Notes under the pieces: generated by a model
Seen by the model: only the letters and a program-made list of their open reading frames with translations
The model's database searches: none
Told to the model about the DNA's origin: nothing
In this document: positions 1 to 51,617 of the stretch, piece after piece
Position numbering within the stretch: the first letter of the stretch is position 1
Layout of the letters: the number at the start of each line of letters is the position of its first letter
Assembly: GCA_017654935.2 (NCBI GenBank)
Contig: CM065682.1
Location: forward strand, 34,777,349 to 34,841,348
Length of the DNA stretch: 64,000 nucleotides
Origin: Phymorhynchus buccinoides
Lineage: Eukaryota > Mollusca > Gastropoda > Neogastropoda > Raphitomidae
Direction of reading: 5' to 3'
Program-made: the position numbers and the translations under genes

Positions 1-432
1 AAATAAAGTGCTTTCTACCCCTTTATATTAATAATAATCATAGTTGCTTTCTTCTTCTTGTTGAAACTTGCGAGAAATCCATGAAAAACGTAAGAAAGTC
101 GCCCATTATTCTTTTCCTTTGACAAACATTTTTTTATTCCTCTTCCAACCCATGCCTGCCTCGCCCCTTCTCCCAGAATCCTTTGTTCATTTTTTTTAAT
201 ACATTCTAATAGATCACAAATGAATGTATGTTTGGGACATGCTTAAAAATTGTTTGACCGTAGGATTATAATATTATTTTAACAAACATGCCTGGTTTTT
301 TTTATCCTTTCCATGCGAACGTGTCTGGGTAATTCTGATATTATTGCTAGCAAATTTTTGTTTTACTGTTGCTCTTTTCATGTTTTTTCTTCGTCGTGGA
401 CTTGTGAATCTTTCACAGAAAATTTCGTTCTT

Positions 433-463
<31 letters not shown>

Positions 464-2377
464 TTTGGTTTAAACAAGTTTTTATTGATCATTGACATAC
501 CTGACAAGAACATACAACACAGTACAGGAAACACAAAAGCAACGCTTAATTAAAGTGTCACCTGCACCTCTCTCTTTTGCTCTGGGGAATTTAGATTTTG
601 TTTTTGCTATTTCATTTTCTTCTGTTATTTAACACAGTGTGTTTGCCATTTTCATTTCCGAAACTTCGATGCTTGTCAATTAAACTTAACATTACAATTA
701 CGAAATGAAGATAAATGGAAAATGGACAATGCCAATTATTTCTTCTTAACACCCCCCTATTCAGCACCCCCCCCCCCCCTCTTTCCTGCCCCGCTTTGTC
801 CACGTCTTCCTTTCCCTTTCCCGCTCTTCCCGCCCTTTGGCCTCTATTTTGTAGTGCTTTTCACATTGCTTATCGGATATACTGAAGGAGGATTAACTCA
901 GGGGATTTGTTAAAATCACTGACTGGTCATCCTCCCAAACGCATAACCCCTCTGTTTTTGTTTGGTTTGTTTGTTTGTTTATTTCCTATTTCCTTTATAT
1001 TTTTATAATCCGACCAGCCCCATTTCTTTTATAATTCGACCAGCCCAGCGCAGTGGTCCGATGCCTTAAATCAAAAGCATGTGAATGCAATCTAAAAGAG
1101 CCGCGTCTAGTAGGCTACTGTTTAGCGTTTATCGTTTAAAACATTTCCAAGAGAGCTTCATGTTGATGACTTTGTGTATGAATATATTACTATGTATTGA
1201 GTAGTTTTCTTTCCAAGAACGTTTGCACTGCTGTAATCGACTTAAAAGGGTTTGTTTTAAAATAATAGCACCATAATTACTGCACACGAATAACGCATTA
1301 TGCATCGGAGCTATGACCACATTGGCTTGAGGGTGTATCCCTATTTCGTTTCGGTTGTTGAGCTGACTGATCGATTTCTTTTGTGAACAAGAATTTTACA
1401 TTTTGAAACACCCGTGTAATGTCTTTTTGTTGGTTATTTTTTGTTTGATTTTGTTTTTGCTTTGTGGTAAACAGAGTGGAGTTCTGTGGTTATGTACTGC
1501 ATTCTGTAATTGTGTTCATTGATTAAACGATGTGCATGTCTGCATTCCCTCCCTTTCTTTCAGTTTATTTTGTTCTTTCTCTCCATTTTTATTGCCCCCC
1601 CCCTCTCTCTCTCTGTCCCATTGTGTGTTTTTCTTCTTTTTCTTATCGCAGTCCTATCCTCACCATTCCCATGTATATTGTTTTTCTACATATGCGTATG
1701 CCTATCATGCAAAGCATGTAATATATGTATTGGAGTATGTGCGCGCAGCTACACGTTTCCCCATTTCATTTTTCTGAGTTCTTGCTGGTTAAAACCCCCC
1801 ACGTGTTTTGATGTGTATTTGTATGCTGATAACTAATTTCATATACCTTTTGTTTACCAAAAAACACAAATATACAACTTACATAGTGTCAATTGTTATT
1901 TACACAAACTATTTTTTTAACGCAAAAAAACAAATGTATTTATACAGAACATTTCCCCATGACTCCCCATGACAACCTTGCGCTTCTTACTGTATAATAC
2001 TTTTCTATGTCCCAAATTTCATTTATGACAACATAATTATTCTTTTATACAGTTACTCCAGAGAAACCCCACTTATTGGAACACAGTACGCAAGCCAATC
2101 ACTGATGCACATGAATTTTACACACGCATGAATAAAATACAACAAACACAGATTTTGCTGTATTGGTGCATCTTTTTCTTCACGTGTAAAGGTAAGAACG
2201 TTTGTAAAGGATTATTGCTGTGCCATGAATTGTATATATAACCTAATATAATGTCCTGTTGAACTTTTTGTTGCTGTAGTTGATTTTTAAATCTTGGTTT
2301 TTTTAAAGAGTGAAAGTGCACTGCCAGTACATTTTTAACAAAACATATGCTGGAGTCTGGTTCTTTTTCGTTTTAAT
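1..2377. other. No gene recognised
   Basis: AT-rich with short CT and C runs (for example 768-780 and 1598-1612). Small frames here have no recognisable protein content. Confidence 0.6.
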
Positions 2378-2611
2378 TTAACCCTTTCAACGCTAGCCAT
2401 TCCTCAACCAAAATGTACCATTAAACTTACCTGGGTAGAGAAAACATTTCATCTGGAACACTGGGGATTCCTCTGTGACATGCATAAAATAGGGCCTATC
2501 CTTACCTCCCCAAATTAAGAACATAAGGTCACTGGATACCAAACCCTCATTTGATGCCTTTTAGTGACATTGTGGTGCCAAGAGGCGACAGTGGCGATGA
2601 AAGGGTTTTAA
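2378..2611. mobile_element. TTAA-flanked MITE with imperfect terminal inverted repeats
   Basis: Bounded by TTAA at 2378-2381 and 2608-2611. The left end reads CCCTTTCAACGC and the right end reverse-complements to a TTAA-AACCCTTTCATCGC arrangement. TTAA targets and CCCTTT-type ends are typical of piggyBac-related elements. No transposase, so non-autonomous. Confidence 0.55.
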
Positions 2612-3000
2612 AGTATATTCTTGTTATTTAAGCTTGAATGGTAACCGAACGACCACGGACGGCTTTTTTATGATGATATGAATGAAGATTGAATCATCAA
2701 AGAAACGAATCTCACTTGATGTAAAAACGCCTGCTTCTTCTGATTGACAGTTATCGCTGTATTCCAACGTGATATGGTGTACCAAATGGCTGATCACAGA
2801 AGTATGTCACACACATTTTGTCACTGTCGATTGATTATATCTTGATTCAAAACAAAATAATAGGAGAGAGTAGAGCAACGCATCCACTCGGGATATGACG
2901 CCCATCCCAGATAGTCGTATGTGATGATTCGTATAAAACGCACACCCCAAAGAAACAAAATCAGAGCAGGTAATTTCTTTGGAATCTTACTAAGTTATGC

Positions 3001-3169
3001 AAACATTTAATCTGGAACACTGGGGATTCCTCTGTGACATGCATAAAATAGGGCCTATCCTTACCTCCCCAAATTAAGAACATAAGGTCACTGGATACCA
3101 GACCCTCATTTGATGCCTTTTAGTGACATTGTGGTGCCAAGAGGCGACGGTGGCGATGGAAGGGTTTTA
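3001..3169. repeat. Second, 5'-truncated copy of the 2378-2611 element
   Basis: 169 bases almost identical to 2442-2610 (a handful of substitutions) in the same orientation. The left terminal repeat is missing and the right end has lost the TTAA (TTTTACAG). Confidence 0.75.
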
Positions 3170-3982
3170 CAGTGACCGAACTGGTGTGATGACAGATATA
3201 TATTTTAGCTTCATTTAAGTAGGTTTATTAATGGAGCATTTTTAATAAATGCGCTTGGTTGTTATATACCAAACTGAAAATTTGCAACAGCAAAAAAAAA
3301 CCCACCAAAAAACACACGGTATGCTAGTCTCTGGATAAGTTTTTCAACTTTCAGGTAACAGCGATGCGTTTCTGCTTTGCTTCAATGTGTGCAAATAATA
3401 ATGAGGGCGAGTCTCCTGCTTTGAGCATCTTATTCCTCTGTCCTGTCATCAGGCAAGGAGGTCAAAGAAAAAAGAAAGATAAGATTTTGTTGGTTGAGCG
3501 CTTTTTTTGGGGTTCGTGTTCCTTGACATCTGTATCTAACATGCTGAAGAACTCTGGGTTATGCCTTCAATGTAGGCTTTACTTAGGAGCAGAAATGGTC
3601 ACCGGGTATTATTGTGGGTGATCGTTGGGGACTTAGTTAGTTGTGTTTAGTCATCTTTGTTAAGGAATTATGGGTGCTCTCCCTTATGGTGCGCATGTTG
3701 CCTCATTCTCCCCAACCTTTTTATTGTTTTTTAATTTCGAATAAATGATGTTTAGCTTATAAGGATATGCATTTTGTGCGGAAACAGGACATATCACAGG
3801 GCAGACCACAGGAACTAACATAGCGATTAAGCATTTTGCTATGGTCAGAGTAGGCTACTAAAAGAAAGAAAGCGGAGTTGTTTTTCTTTTCCTAACACGT
3901 TTTTAAATAATCATAATAAAATGTATTTTATTCAGAAAAATATGCCTCTTTTCAATAAAAAAGAAAGAAAGAAAGAAGCATA
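3170..3982. other. No gene recognised
   Basis: A frame at 3364-3621 has no recognisable domain and is likely chance. AT-rich sequence leading to a GT/GC array. Confidence 0.55.
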
Positions 3983-4068
3983 ATGTGTGTGTGTATGTGT
4001 GTGCGTGTGCGTGTGCGTGCGCGCGCGCGCGCGTGTGTGTGCGTGTGCGTGTGCGCGTGTGTGTGTGA
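3983..4068. repeat. GT/GC alternating purine-pyrimidine array
   Basis: TG repeats with a central CGCGCGCG block; the alternation is the kind that can adopt Z-DNA. Confidence 0.85.
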
Positions 4069-4194
4069 TGCGTTTTCATAGTACTGGAGTGTGGAAGACG
4101 CGTGTATTCGATCGACTGATGAATAGTATAAGCCTACTATGATGATAATAATAATAATGTTAATAGTGAGATGTTGAGAACTCCCCTTCTTCTT

Positions 4195-4272
4195 CAGGAG
4201 AGATTGTAAAGATAGGCATCGCCTAAAATCTTTATCCTTGTCAAATAAAGTTTTCTAGTGTCCAGTGTCCAG
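4195..4272 (+). repeat. Interspersed 3'-tail repeat, copy 1
   Basis: Contains ATAGGCATCGCCTAAAATC, then a CAAATAAAG stretch and a doubled GTGTCCA. The same string recurs at 33288-33362. Looks like the 3' end of a retroelement with its own AATAAA. Confidence 0.6.
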
Positions 4273-4299
4273 TGCCCCATCTCTGTTCATTTCCTTAAG

Positions 4300-5145
4300 C
4301 AAAGACAATATTATTAACAACACCATCAACAATAACATCATCTTCAACAATGGAAATAACAGCAACTACAACACCATCAACAAAAACATCATCAACAACA
4401 ATGAAAATAACAGCAACAACAACAGCACCAACAAAAACGAACAACATCATCATCAACAATAACAGCAACAACAACAACCAACACCATCATCAACCACCAT
4501 CAAATTATTAACATAACATAATCAACAACAATGAAAACAACAGCAACAAAAACAGCAACAACAACAACAGCATAATGAACAATAACATCAACAACATTAA
4601 CAATGAAGACGACAGCAGCAGCAAGAATAGCAAGACATCAACGAAGAACATCAATAATAACATCAACAACAATGAAGACAACACGAACAACAACAGCATT
4701 AACAATAGCATCATCAACAGCAAAGCAACAGCAGCATCAAGAACAGCAACAACAGCAACATAACATCATCAACAACAGTGACGACACCAGCAACAACAAC
4801 ATCAGCAACATTAACAATAACATCATCAACAACAATGACGACAACAGCAATACCAACAGCAACAATAACATCATCAACAACAACAAAGCAACAACAGCAT
4901 CAATAACAGCAACAACATCAACAACAACATCAACAACAATGACTACAACAGCAACAACAACAGCAACAACAACAGCAACAACAACAGCAACAACAACAGC
5001 AACAACATCAACAATAACATCATCAACAACAACAAAGCAACAACAGCAGCAACAATGACGACAACAGCAACAACAACAGCAACAACATCAACAAAATCAT
5101 CATCAACAACAACGAAGCAACGACAGCAACAATGATGACATGATG
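4300..5145. repeat. CAA/CAT/CAG-rich trinucleotide low-complexity block
   Basis: About 840 bases of AAC, ATC and AGC trinucleotides in irregular order. It gives long Asn/Thr or Leu/Val frames on either strand with no start or domain context, so I read it as repeat, not coding. Confidence 0.8.
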
Positions 5146-5179
5146 TCCGACTGTTGCTCCGCGATGACGTCCACGACTT

Positions 5180-5480
5180 TCCCATCACGTGGATGTTGAG
5201 TGGGTCCGAAGACGGCTGGTGAGGCCGATCCTCGCTTTGAACTGCCTGCTGCAGTGGGGACAGGGAATGTATGAAGCAGAGTCAGGTTGGGAGGCGTTGG
5301 CTCTGCATTTTCGCTGCTGGCGTTGCAGCTCCTTGGGTTCAATGCGCCTGGCCTCAAAAACACACAATCTCCCTCTTTGATCAGAGAATGCCAGGCAGGG
5401 CGGTTTTGTGCCGATTCTTCACACGATTTCGTCAAACGCTGAAAGAAGACCATTGACTTAGATTGAAACAAGTGTAGATG
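5180..5480 (-). pseudogene. LINE ORF2 C-terminus with CCHH-type tail
   Basis: The minus strand reads AQNRPAWHSLIKEGDCVFE, RRIEPKELQRQQRKCRA and then YIPCPHCSRQFKARIGL..RLRTH, the zinc-finger-like end (C..C...F..RIGL..H) found at the C-terminus of many invertebrate and fish non-LTR reverse transcriptases. A one-base change in a T run near 5365 splits the frame. No catalytic region remains. Confidence 0.6.
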
Positions 5481-5904
5481 GGGTCTGTTTCACTCTGGTT
5501 TCACAGGCCAGATCTTTCGTTCTTCTCCTTTTCGCATAGTCATCATAATCGGGAGCGTCCCGATGGACCTACGTACCAACAGCCAAACACATATGGAGGG
5601 ACTGCAGACCGACTCCCTTCACGATTAGAACAGCAAGGGACATAATTTAGGTCTAATGACAAAAAAGAACTAACAAGATGCTCTTCCTGTTAAAAATCAC
5701 ATTCATAGAGTTGTTTACAAACGTTTTCAGATACACTTGACTTTGATTAAGTTGCTTATGTAGATACATGCTATAAATGCAGTGAAATGGCGACTTTACT
5801 GGATTTCTATTTTGTTTTTTAAATAAAATGATGCACGGAAATAGAAAAAAAATCGTCTGCTGTCAAACCCAGCTCTCCCCCCCCGTGGTGATACGGGGGT
5901 GGAG

Positions 5905-5913
5905 TGTGTGTGT

Positions 5914-5981
<68 letters not shown>
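5905..5981. repeat. GT microsatellite
   Basis: Nearly pure TG array of about 75 bases, preceded by a short C run. Confidence 0.9.
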
Positions 5982-5990
<9 letters not shown>

Positions 5991-5994
5991 GTAT

Positions 5995-6170
5995 AAATAG
6001 TTCCCCCACCTTCTGGAAGTTCTGTGCTTGTAACTTCCTCTAATCTGTCACTTTCTTTGACTCTGTCTTTTCCCTTTCCTTACTGTCTCTACTAACTTTC
6101 TGCCTTACCGGTCCATTTTCCTGGCTTTTTTTCAAGAAACACTTTCAAAAAGATTTCCTCCAGCCGAAGT
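5995..6170. repeat. Dispersed repeat related to 16890-17040
   Basis: Shares TTCTGGAAGTTCTGTGCTTG, CCTCTAATCTG and TTTGACTCTG in the same order with intron 3. No coding content seen. Confidence 0.55.
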
Positions 6171-7084
6171 TGGACTTGCTGGGCCTAACTATTTCTTAGT
6201 TAGGCGCATGACGGCAGCATGACGCATCTGCGCTCATAACTGACAGAAAACTGTCTGAGCGATCAAAGAAGAAGAAGAAAAAAAGCACTTCAAACAAAAA
6301 AAATGGTTTTGGCCTATTCTTCAAACTACACTAGTCAGCAAAAGCGTATTTTTCCATGAGAGCCAATTTGAAACGATTTGTCAGCGGGCAAAAATGTGAA
6401 TTTTACAGGGCACATCATTGACTATTGTTGTTTCTAGGTTCTGTAACGTGCGCGATATAGACCAACATAGATCACTTGGGACCTCGGTTTAATTGTATTT
6501 TCCAAACCAGTGACTCGACATAGATTAGGCCTACCTTCAAGTCAACTAGCGGTTGAGTAGAAAAGTCTGCTTTTGTCCAGTATCAAACAGTGATTGTTAA
6601 CCATCAAGTTACCCGATAGCCTAATATTGTAAGTATTGTAATAAAATGGTCTAGAATTGGTTGGAACGGTTCAGTCATTTTACTGTGTATCCCAGGTTCC
6701 CCCAATCTACCCTATGATAAGCATTGGACGCCGAGCGTACGTCATTTTGTTTTTGTTATGTGTCACTGTTTTGTCGATGACTTTAAAAAATAGATCACTT
6801 ATGAATAGCCTTGCTTTCCTTTGCGCAAGGACGTCTTGAGGCGGTGGTTGGTAAGATTATTGTCTAGAATTAGTCTGGTTCTGGTTCTTATATGTTGAAG
6901 GAGCCTATGTAGGTTACTTACATGTATTTAGTCAACGGAATTCATTTAAGAATAAAACATTAAATCTTCACTCATGGAGATAAGAAACTAGTCAAGACTA
7001 AGTAATAGTATAACTTTGAATTCACATCATCTTCATTATTGATCAACATGACATTATCACACAATAGGCTAGGCTATAATACTG
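6171..7084. other. No gene recognised
   Basis: Includes a small imperfect inverted repeat near 6186-6206 (CCTAACTA.TTTCTTAGTTAGG) and a GAA run at 6268-6280. Otherwise nothing supportable. Confidence 0.55.
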
Positions 7085-7352
7085 TAATACAGGGGCGGAC
7101 CAAATGATTCGTAAGTGGGCGGGGGGGGGGGGGGGGGGGGGGGGTCCGCGGGGAGTCCAGGGGCTGCATAGGTCCTGGGTTAAGGTGTAGTGGTCTCTTC
7201 AGGGTACGAAGCCCCCGGAATATTGTGCAATTTAATTTCTGACCTTTTACCCATATACCCGTTATATTGCCATGCCAATTTATAAGATACGTGCTTGGGG
7301 CAAAATGGGGTTTCCTGACACCCCCCCCCCCCTCAGATCCGCCCCTGTAATA
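7085..7352. mobile_element. MITE with CAGGGGCGGA terminal repeats and TAATA duplication
   Basis: Left end CAGGGGCGGACC at 7090; right end GGATCCGCCCCTG-type (revcomp CAGGGGCGGATC) ending 7347. Direct TAATA flanks both sides (7085-7089, 7348-7352). Internal G and C runs. No coding capacity. Confidence 0.7.
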
Positions 7353-7688
7353 GGCTGTAAGATTTCCAGCAAGCTGGGGGGAAGGGGGGGCGTGGGCAAT
7401 GGTTGGATGGATAGGTTGAAATAAGCGTCTTAGTAAATGCTGCAGAAACAATTTATAAATGGTATTTTTTACCACAACTTCCAATAAAAATGCATGAATG
7501 AAAGAAAACATGCGAACTGAAAAGAGACAACAGAACATAAAACGACAACCCTCTACAGTAACAGGGGCGGTTCAGTCAGCAGTCAGTCATGGAAGTGGTC
7601 AGTTGGGAAGAGGAGGGGGGAACTGGGGGGGCCTCGCCCCCCAAAACCATAATTTGAATGTAGTAGATGCAATGAAGGCCAAAGAAGC

Positions 7689-8667
7689 ATGTTTCTAACC
7701 AATCGTAAACAACTTGTTGAAAACAATTCCAAAAGATCAAACTTAACCCTGTTGAAGCATGGAGTTCCTCAAGGGTCAGTTTTAGGACCCCTCTTTTTCT
7801 CTATCTATATTAATGATTTACCTTTATATCTTCAGTGTTGTAGCGAGATGTTCGCCGACGACACTTCTTTACAATAAAATAGTGGTAACCCTAACGAATT
7901 AGTTGTTGACCTGCAAAGCAATATTGACAGGCTGGTAAATTGGACAGAAATAAACCACATGGCTCTAAATGCAAAGAAAACTAAATGTATGTATATAGCC
8001 ACCCGTCAGAAAAGGCAGAAGATGAATTCCATGTTTCCTCCATTGTATGTCAAGGACCAGACAATAGAAGTTTCATCACATAAGGTTCTAGGAGTTATTA
8101 TTGACAACGATCTATCATGGCATAATCACCTAAATGAACTCGGAAAACGTATCTCTGGTAGAATCTACCAGTTAGCAAAAATAAAGCATTTTGTGGATCT
8201 TCACTCAAGAAAGCTATTTTTCCATGCTCATATTTTATCACTTATCAATTATGCTTCCACTTTATGGGATAATGCTAGTGAATCTAATTTAAAGCAAATA
8301 AATCGTTTGCACAAGAGAGCTGTAAAACTAATACTTTTAAAATCAAATAGCCTAACTGGAAATGATTATAAACGTTTGAACATTCTTCCATTCAAAGACA
8401 GACTTTTTTCCCCAATAAATGTCTATGCATGTACAACGTTGTAAATGGGCTGGCTCCTTTAAAAAAATCACGCGGAATTTTACAAACAATGACAATAGAC
8501 ACACTCACAAGCTTTCTTTCCCAAAACCCGATAACAATTTGTACAAATCAAGCTTGACATACTCTGGAGGATGTACATGGAATAACTTGCCAACCTTTTT
8601 AAAATCATGCCCTTCAAAGTTAGCTTTTAAACATAATTTGAAAATGTATTTGTTTGATAAATTGTAA
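7689..8667 (+). pseudogene. 5'-truncated LINE reverse transcriptase relic (a)
   Basis: Begins inside the RT domain with HGVPQGSVLGPLFF and the catalytic MFADDTSL box. A TAA stop follows immediately, then NAKKTKCMYIATR, VSSHKVLGVIIDNDLSWH and a C-terminal thumb/tail ending LKMYLFDKL. Two shifts near 8400-8430 break the tail. This is the order of Jockey/CR1-type non-LTR reverse transcriptases. The 3' UTR runs to a GT array at 8847. Not functional. Confidence 0.85.
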
Positions 8668-8846
8668 CCTAATGTGTCATGGAATTATTTGTACATATGT
8701 TCATACTCTGGTTTTTAAGAGCCGATATCTTCTGCACATTGTGTATGTGCTGCTTTGCACTTTAGGGCGAAGCGACACTACAGTACGCATTCATGTGACT
8801 TTGTTTTCTTGATATGCCTTTTCTTTTCGCCTAAAATGTGAATGGT

Positions 8847-8848
8847 GT

Positions 8849-8936
<88 letters not shown>
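8847..8936. repeat. GT microsatellite between two LINE relics
   Basis: About 90 bases of TG separating the plus-strand LINE (a) from the 3' end of the minus-strand LINE (b). Confidence 0.9.
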
Positions 8937-8939
<3 letters not shown>

Positions 8940-10280
8940 AATGAATCTTTAATTTAATGTCTTTTCACATAGATCGTGATTTTAGACAGCATGCACCAAA
9001 AAACAAAAAACAAACAGGTAAAATAACATGCATAAGAACGACATATTAAAAAAATAAAATAAAAAGTAAAGAAAACCTCTACAGTAGTCTGCCAATAGTT
9101 GAGGACAGCATTGCTTTTGCAATTACAGTAATGTCAATTTCTGCGTCATTTAAAATATCCTTGGTATTATCATACTTACGAAAAAAGTCCATATTGATCA
9201 TTCGATATTTAGAGATCAATACTGGGCATTCTAATAGTAAGTGATGAATTGATAATTTATCACTACAAAGACAGTTAGTATCCAAGTATTTAGTTTTCCA
9301 TGAATTGAGTCGTATCTTGTACACTAAGCTAACTATCGGTCTACTGTGCATAAAAATGTTAGATCGAAAGTCAGATGAGTTGATGTAAGTAGCTTTTTCC
9401 AATAAACAGTAGATTTCATGTGTTGATAATGGCAGTTTCTCATTAGAAACCAAGTTAGAGTTATTAAAAGCCCCTCTTTTGGCAGCTCTATCAGCAACTT
9501 CATTCCAAAAGAGTCCACAATGAGATGGCACCCAGCAAAAATCAATACCAATACCTTTTGCAACAATACAATGAATCAACTGTTTAATTTCAAAGACAAT
9601 GTCGTTACGAGTTTTACTGTTACTTTGGTTTAGAGTTTGTAAAACTGATTTTGAATCCACACAAACTAAAATGTTATAAATTGAATATGGTAGATCATAA
9701 ACAAATTCTAAAGCTCGCATTATTGCATATAATTCAGAAGTAAAGATTGAAATGCCTTTGCCTAAATAGTATGACTTTTCTATTCTAAGTGATGGAATAA
9801 CAAAACCTGCTCCACTGTCTGACGTTTCTAAGACTGAACCATCAGTGTAAATTTTTAGATGATTTGAATATTTTGAATCTAAATCAAGTCGAACGTCAGA
9901 AACTAATTGATTAACTTCTTCATCTTTTTTGTAACTGGTATACTCTATATCAAATTTTGCCTTTCTTTGTTCCCATGGTGGCATTAGTGGTATAATAGGC
10001 ATGGCTGAGATATTGTGGATATCTACCTTACTTCTACTTATAACGTCTTCAGTGAAATTCTTGATTGGCTGAAGAAACGTTATATTTCTTGCTCGCTTTG
10101 GATAATCTGTCTCTGAGTCTGTGAATATTTCCTCCTTTATATTGTTGTCAATAGAGAGACCTCTTACTATATATTTTGAGGCAGATAACTTTCTATATTC
10201 AGCTAATGACATTATATTGCTCTCTTTATATGTTCTAAGAGTGTTAGAGTGCATAGGAATACCAAGTGCTAGTTTAATAG

Positions 10281-10285
<5 letters not shown>
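8937..10285 (-). pseudogene. 5'-truncated LINE with complete RNase H domain (b)
   Basis: Open frame to the stop at 9079. N-terminal part: KAIKLALGIPMHSNTLRTY, the usual linker after an RT domain. Then RNase H: YTDGSV (Asp), FTSELYAIM (Glu), VCVDSKSVL (Asp) and WVPSHCGLFWNEVADRAAK (His and Asp), all catalytic residues present. Ends with a C-terminal segment (LLLECP) and STIGRLL. This fits I/Jockey-type LINEs with RNase H. The 5' end is lost at a GT array (10281-10450); any frame continuing into the array is artefactual. RNase H would remove RNA from the cDNA hybrid. Confidence 0.85.
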
Positions 10286-10601
<316 letters not shown>

Positions 10602-10804
10602 CTGTTTCCTCTCCTCTCCCTTTCCACTACGATTACTGTTGTCAGTATTATGTACATGATTATGGTATTGTGCTTGCGGAACATAATAATATTTATGTGT
10701 ATTGTTTCCATATATTTCATTGTAAATTGATTTTTTTGTTTACAGTTTTTGCTTTTCATCTTGTTTTATTCAGTTGTATTTCTTATTTATTTATTACGAC
10801 AGGA

Positions 10805-10910
10805 TGACATTTTTTTTTGTTTAGCTTATTCCTTTATCGTCATTAAAGATCATTTTGACTTGACTTGACTTGACACACACACACTGCAGGCGCTGCAATT
10901 TAAAAATAAT

Positions 10911-10992
<82 letters not shown>
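10805..10992. repeat. Retroelement tail (TTGAC)n and GA array
   Basis: CATTAAAGATCATTTTGACT followed by repeated TTGAC at 10855-10873 looks like a 3' tail; a related tail is at 33770-33806. A GA array fills 10914-10992. Confidence 0.6.
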
Positions 10993-10997
<5 letters not shown>

Positions 10998-11129
10998 TGC
11001 CGTATGAAGAATGCACGCACACGCACACTGTAAAGCCGATCCTCTGTTCTTACCAACCCGGGTATATTTCTCATCAAATCCCTGTAAGGTGCATGGGGGG
11101 TACAGAGTGGCCCACGGGCTATTTTTGAA

Positions 11130-11226
11130 GTGCGTCAGTATATTTCAGTGTATGTCGGTATATGTCGGAAGTATTTCGGTATATTCCGTTATATTTTGGA
11201 GTATTTCTTTGTATTTCGGTATAATT
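11130..11226. repeat. Degenerate TATTTCGGTATAT minisatellite upstream of exon 1
   Basis: About seven imperfect units built on GTATTTCGGTATA / GTATGTCGGTATA, lying 265-360 bases before the start codon. It may fall in the promoter or 5' UTR; no function can be read from it. Confidence 0.55.
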
Positions 11227-11479
11227 CGCTAAGAAGAACTACCGATGCTCACCACCAGAACACATCACACGTTGACCATTTAGGCTGAAACCATGGCATG
11301 TACAATTGATTAGAAGTGAAACATGTATAAAGTCCCCATTGCACTACACTTCAGAGACGTACACCCAATAATGCCATGCCTGTTGTTAGTGTGTGCTTGG
11401 TAATATTATTATAATTTAAAAGTATTTGTATGATACTTTCTTGTTTACCATTTTCCTCTTGGAATTCTCTACTTCCCTG

Positions 11480-11490
11480 ATGGAGATGAC

Positions 11491-11494
<4 letters not shown>
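11480..11494 (+). promoter_or_regulatory. Short upstream ORF overlapping the receptor start
   Basis: ATG GAG ATG ACA TGA: two upstream ATGs in another frame, ending in a stop that overlaps the receptor start (ATGA overlap, ATG at 11491). If this segment is in the mRNA, scanning ribosomes would meet these ATGs first and could reinitiate. The transcription start is unknown. Confidence 0.4.
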
Positions 11495-49981
<38,487 letters not shown>

Positions 49982-50378
49982 CTACTCAGTGTTGATGTCC
50001 GTCCTAGCTGAGCTAGAGTTCCGCTGCAATATTGGATCCCCATAAAAGAAGTAATAATAGTTATGCTGACCGTGCATGCATGATTCGAAGTGCTGTTGCT
50101 TTATCTAAGTAAAACAAAATGCTCATTTAATTCAGTAGCAGTTAAGACCCCACAGACACAACCAACCAGTGGAACATGATTTATTGCTTCATGACTTGTC
50201 AGTCAGAGGTCTAACAGTTCAGTGTGATGATTGTTTTTTGTTTTGTTTTATATTTACTCTTTCATTGCTATTATTTTCTATTGTTGTCATTTTAATCACT
50301 ATTTGTGTATCTGATTTTTTTGGGGGCCAAACAAAAAGAAGAAAAACGGTGCATTATATTACACAGCATTTTGTTGAA

Positions 50379-50384
50379 AATAAA
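50379..50384 (+). terminator. Candidate polyadenylation signal AATAAA
   Basis: First AATAAA after the receptor stop codon, about 400 bases downstream and just before a long CT array. A second one is at 50768. Position only; no cleavage-site evidence. Confidence 0.4.
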
Positions 50385-50441
50385 GCAATGTTTTATTTCA
50401 TTCTTTTGTTCGATAAATAATCGTATTATCTTAATGTCTCT

Positions 50442-51072
<631 letters not shown>

Positions 51073-51358
51073 CATGCTCGCAACATTTTTAGTGAGTGTT
51101 GGGAGTAGATCGGTTAGTGATTGTTGATGAGTGCTGTTGTACGTGTGGGTATGGCTAAGATTATTCCGTTGTCTTTTGATTGACGACTTGCTCAAATATT
51201 TTCGGATTTCTGTTTGAATGAATTCGTAGTTGTGTACAGCTGAACCCGTTTTTGTGTGAGGGTGTTTGTGTATGTGTGTTGGTGTATGTGGTCAGTCCAT
51301 GCGGCTCGGTTGCTGTGGCTTACCGAATGGGGTATGAACGAGTTGGCGTCGATAAATG

Positions 51359-51387
51359 TGTGTGTTTATGTGTGTGTGTGTGCGTGC

Positions 51388-51457
<70 letters not shown>

Positions 51458-51470
51458 GAGAGAGAGAGAG
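51359..51470. repeat. GT microsatellite with short GA end
   Basis: TG array followed by AGAGAGAGAG. Confidence 0.9.
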
Positions 51471-51544
51471 TTGCTTTGTATATTCGCTGTTGCTGGTTGG
51501 TGTCACTCTTGAATGCTGTTTTTGTTGTCTGTTGATGAATCATT

Positions 51545-51617
51545 GATTGTAAAGCGCTTTGGGCTCATCTGAGGTAAAGCGCTATATAAATGTAAAATTA
51601 TTATTATTATTATTATA
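51545..51617 (+). mobile_element. L2-type retroelement 3' end
   Basis: TGTAAAGCGCTTTGGGC and AAAGCGCTATATAAATG, then (TTA)n: the AGCGC/GCGCT hairpin and ATT tail of L2/CR1-like elements; a body is not visible upstream. Confidence 0.6.

Noticed and set aside
4265..5188. Long Asn/Thr-rich and Leu-rich frames on both strands
   Set aside because: They follow directly from CAA/CAT/CAG trinucleotide repeats, overlap each other in all frames and contain no domain.
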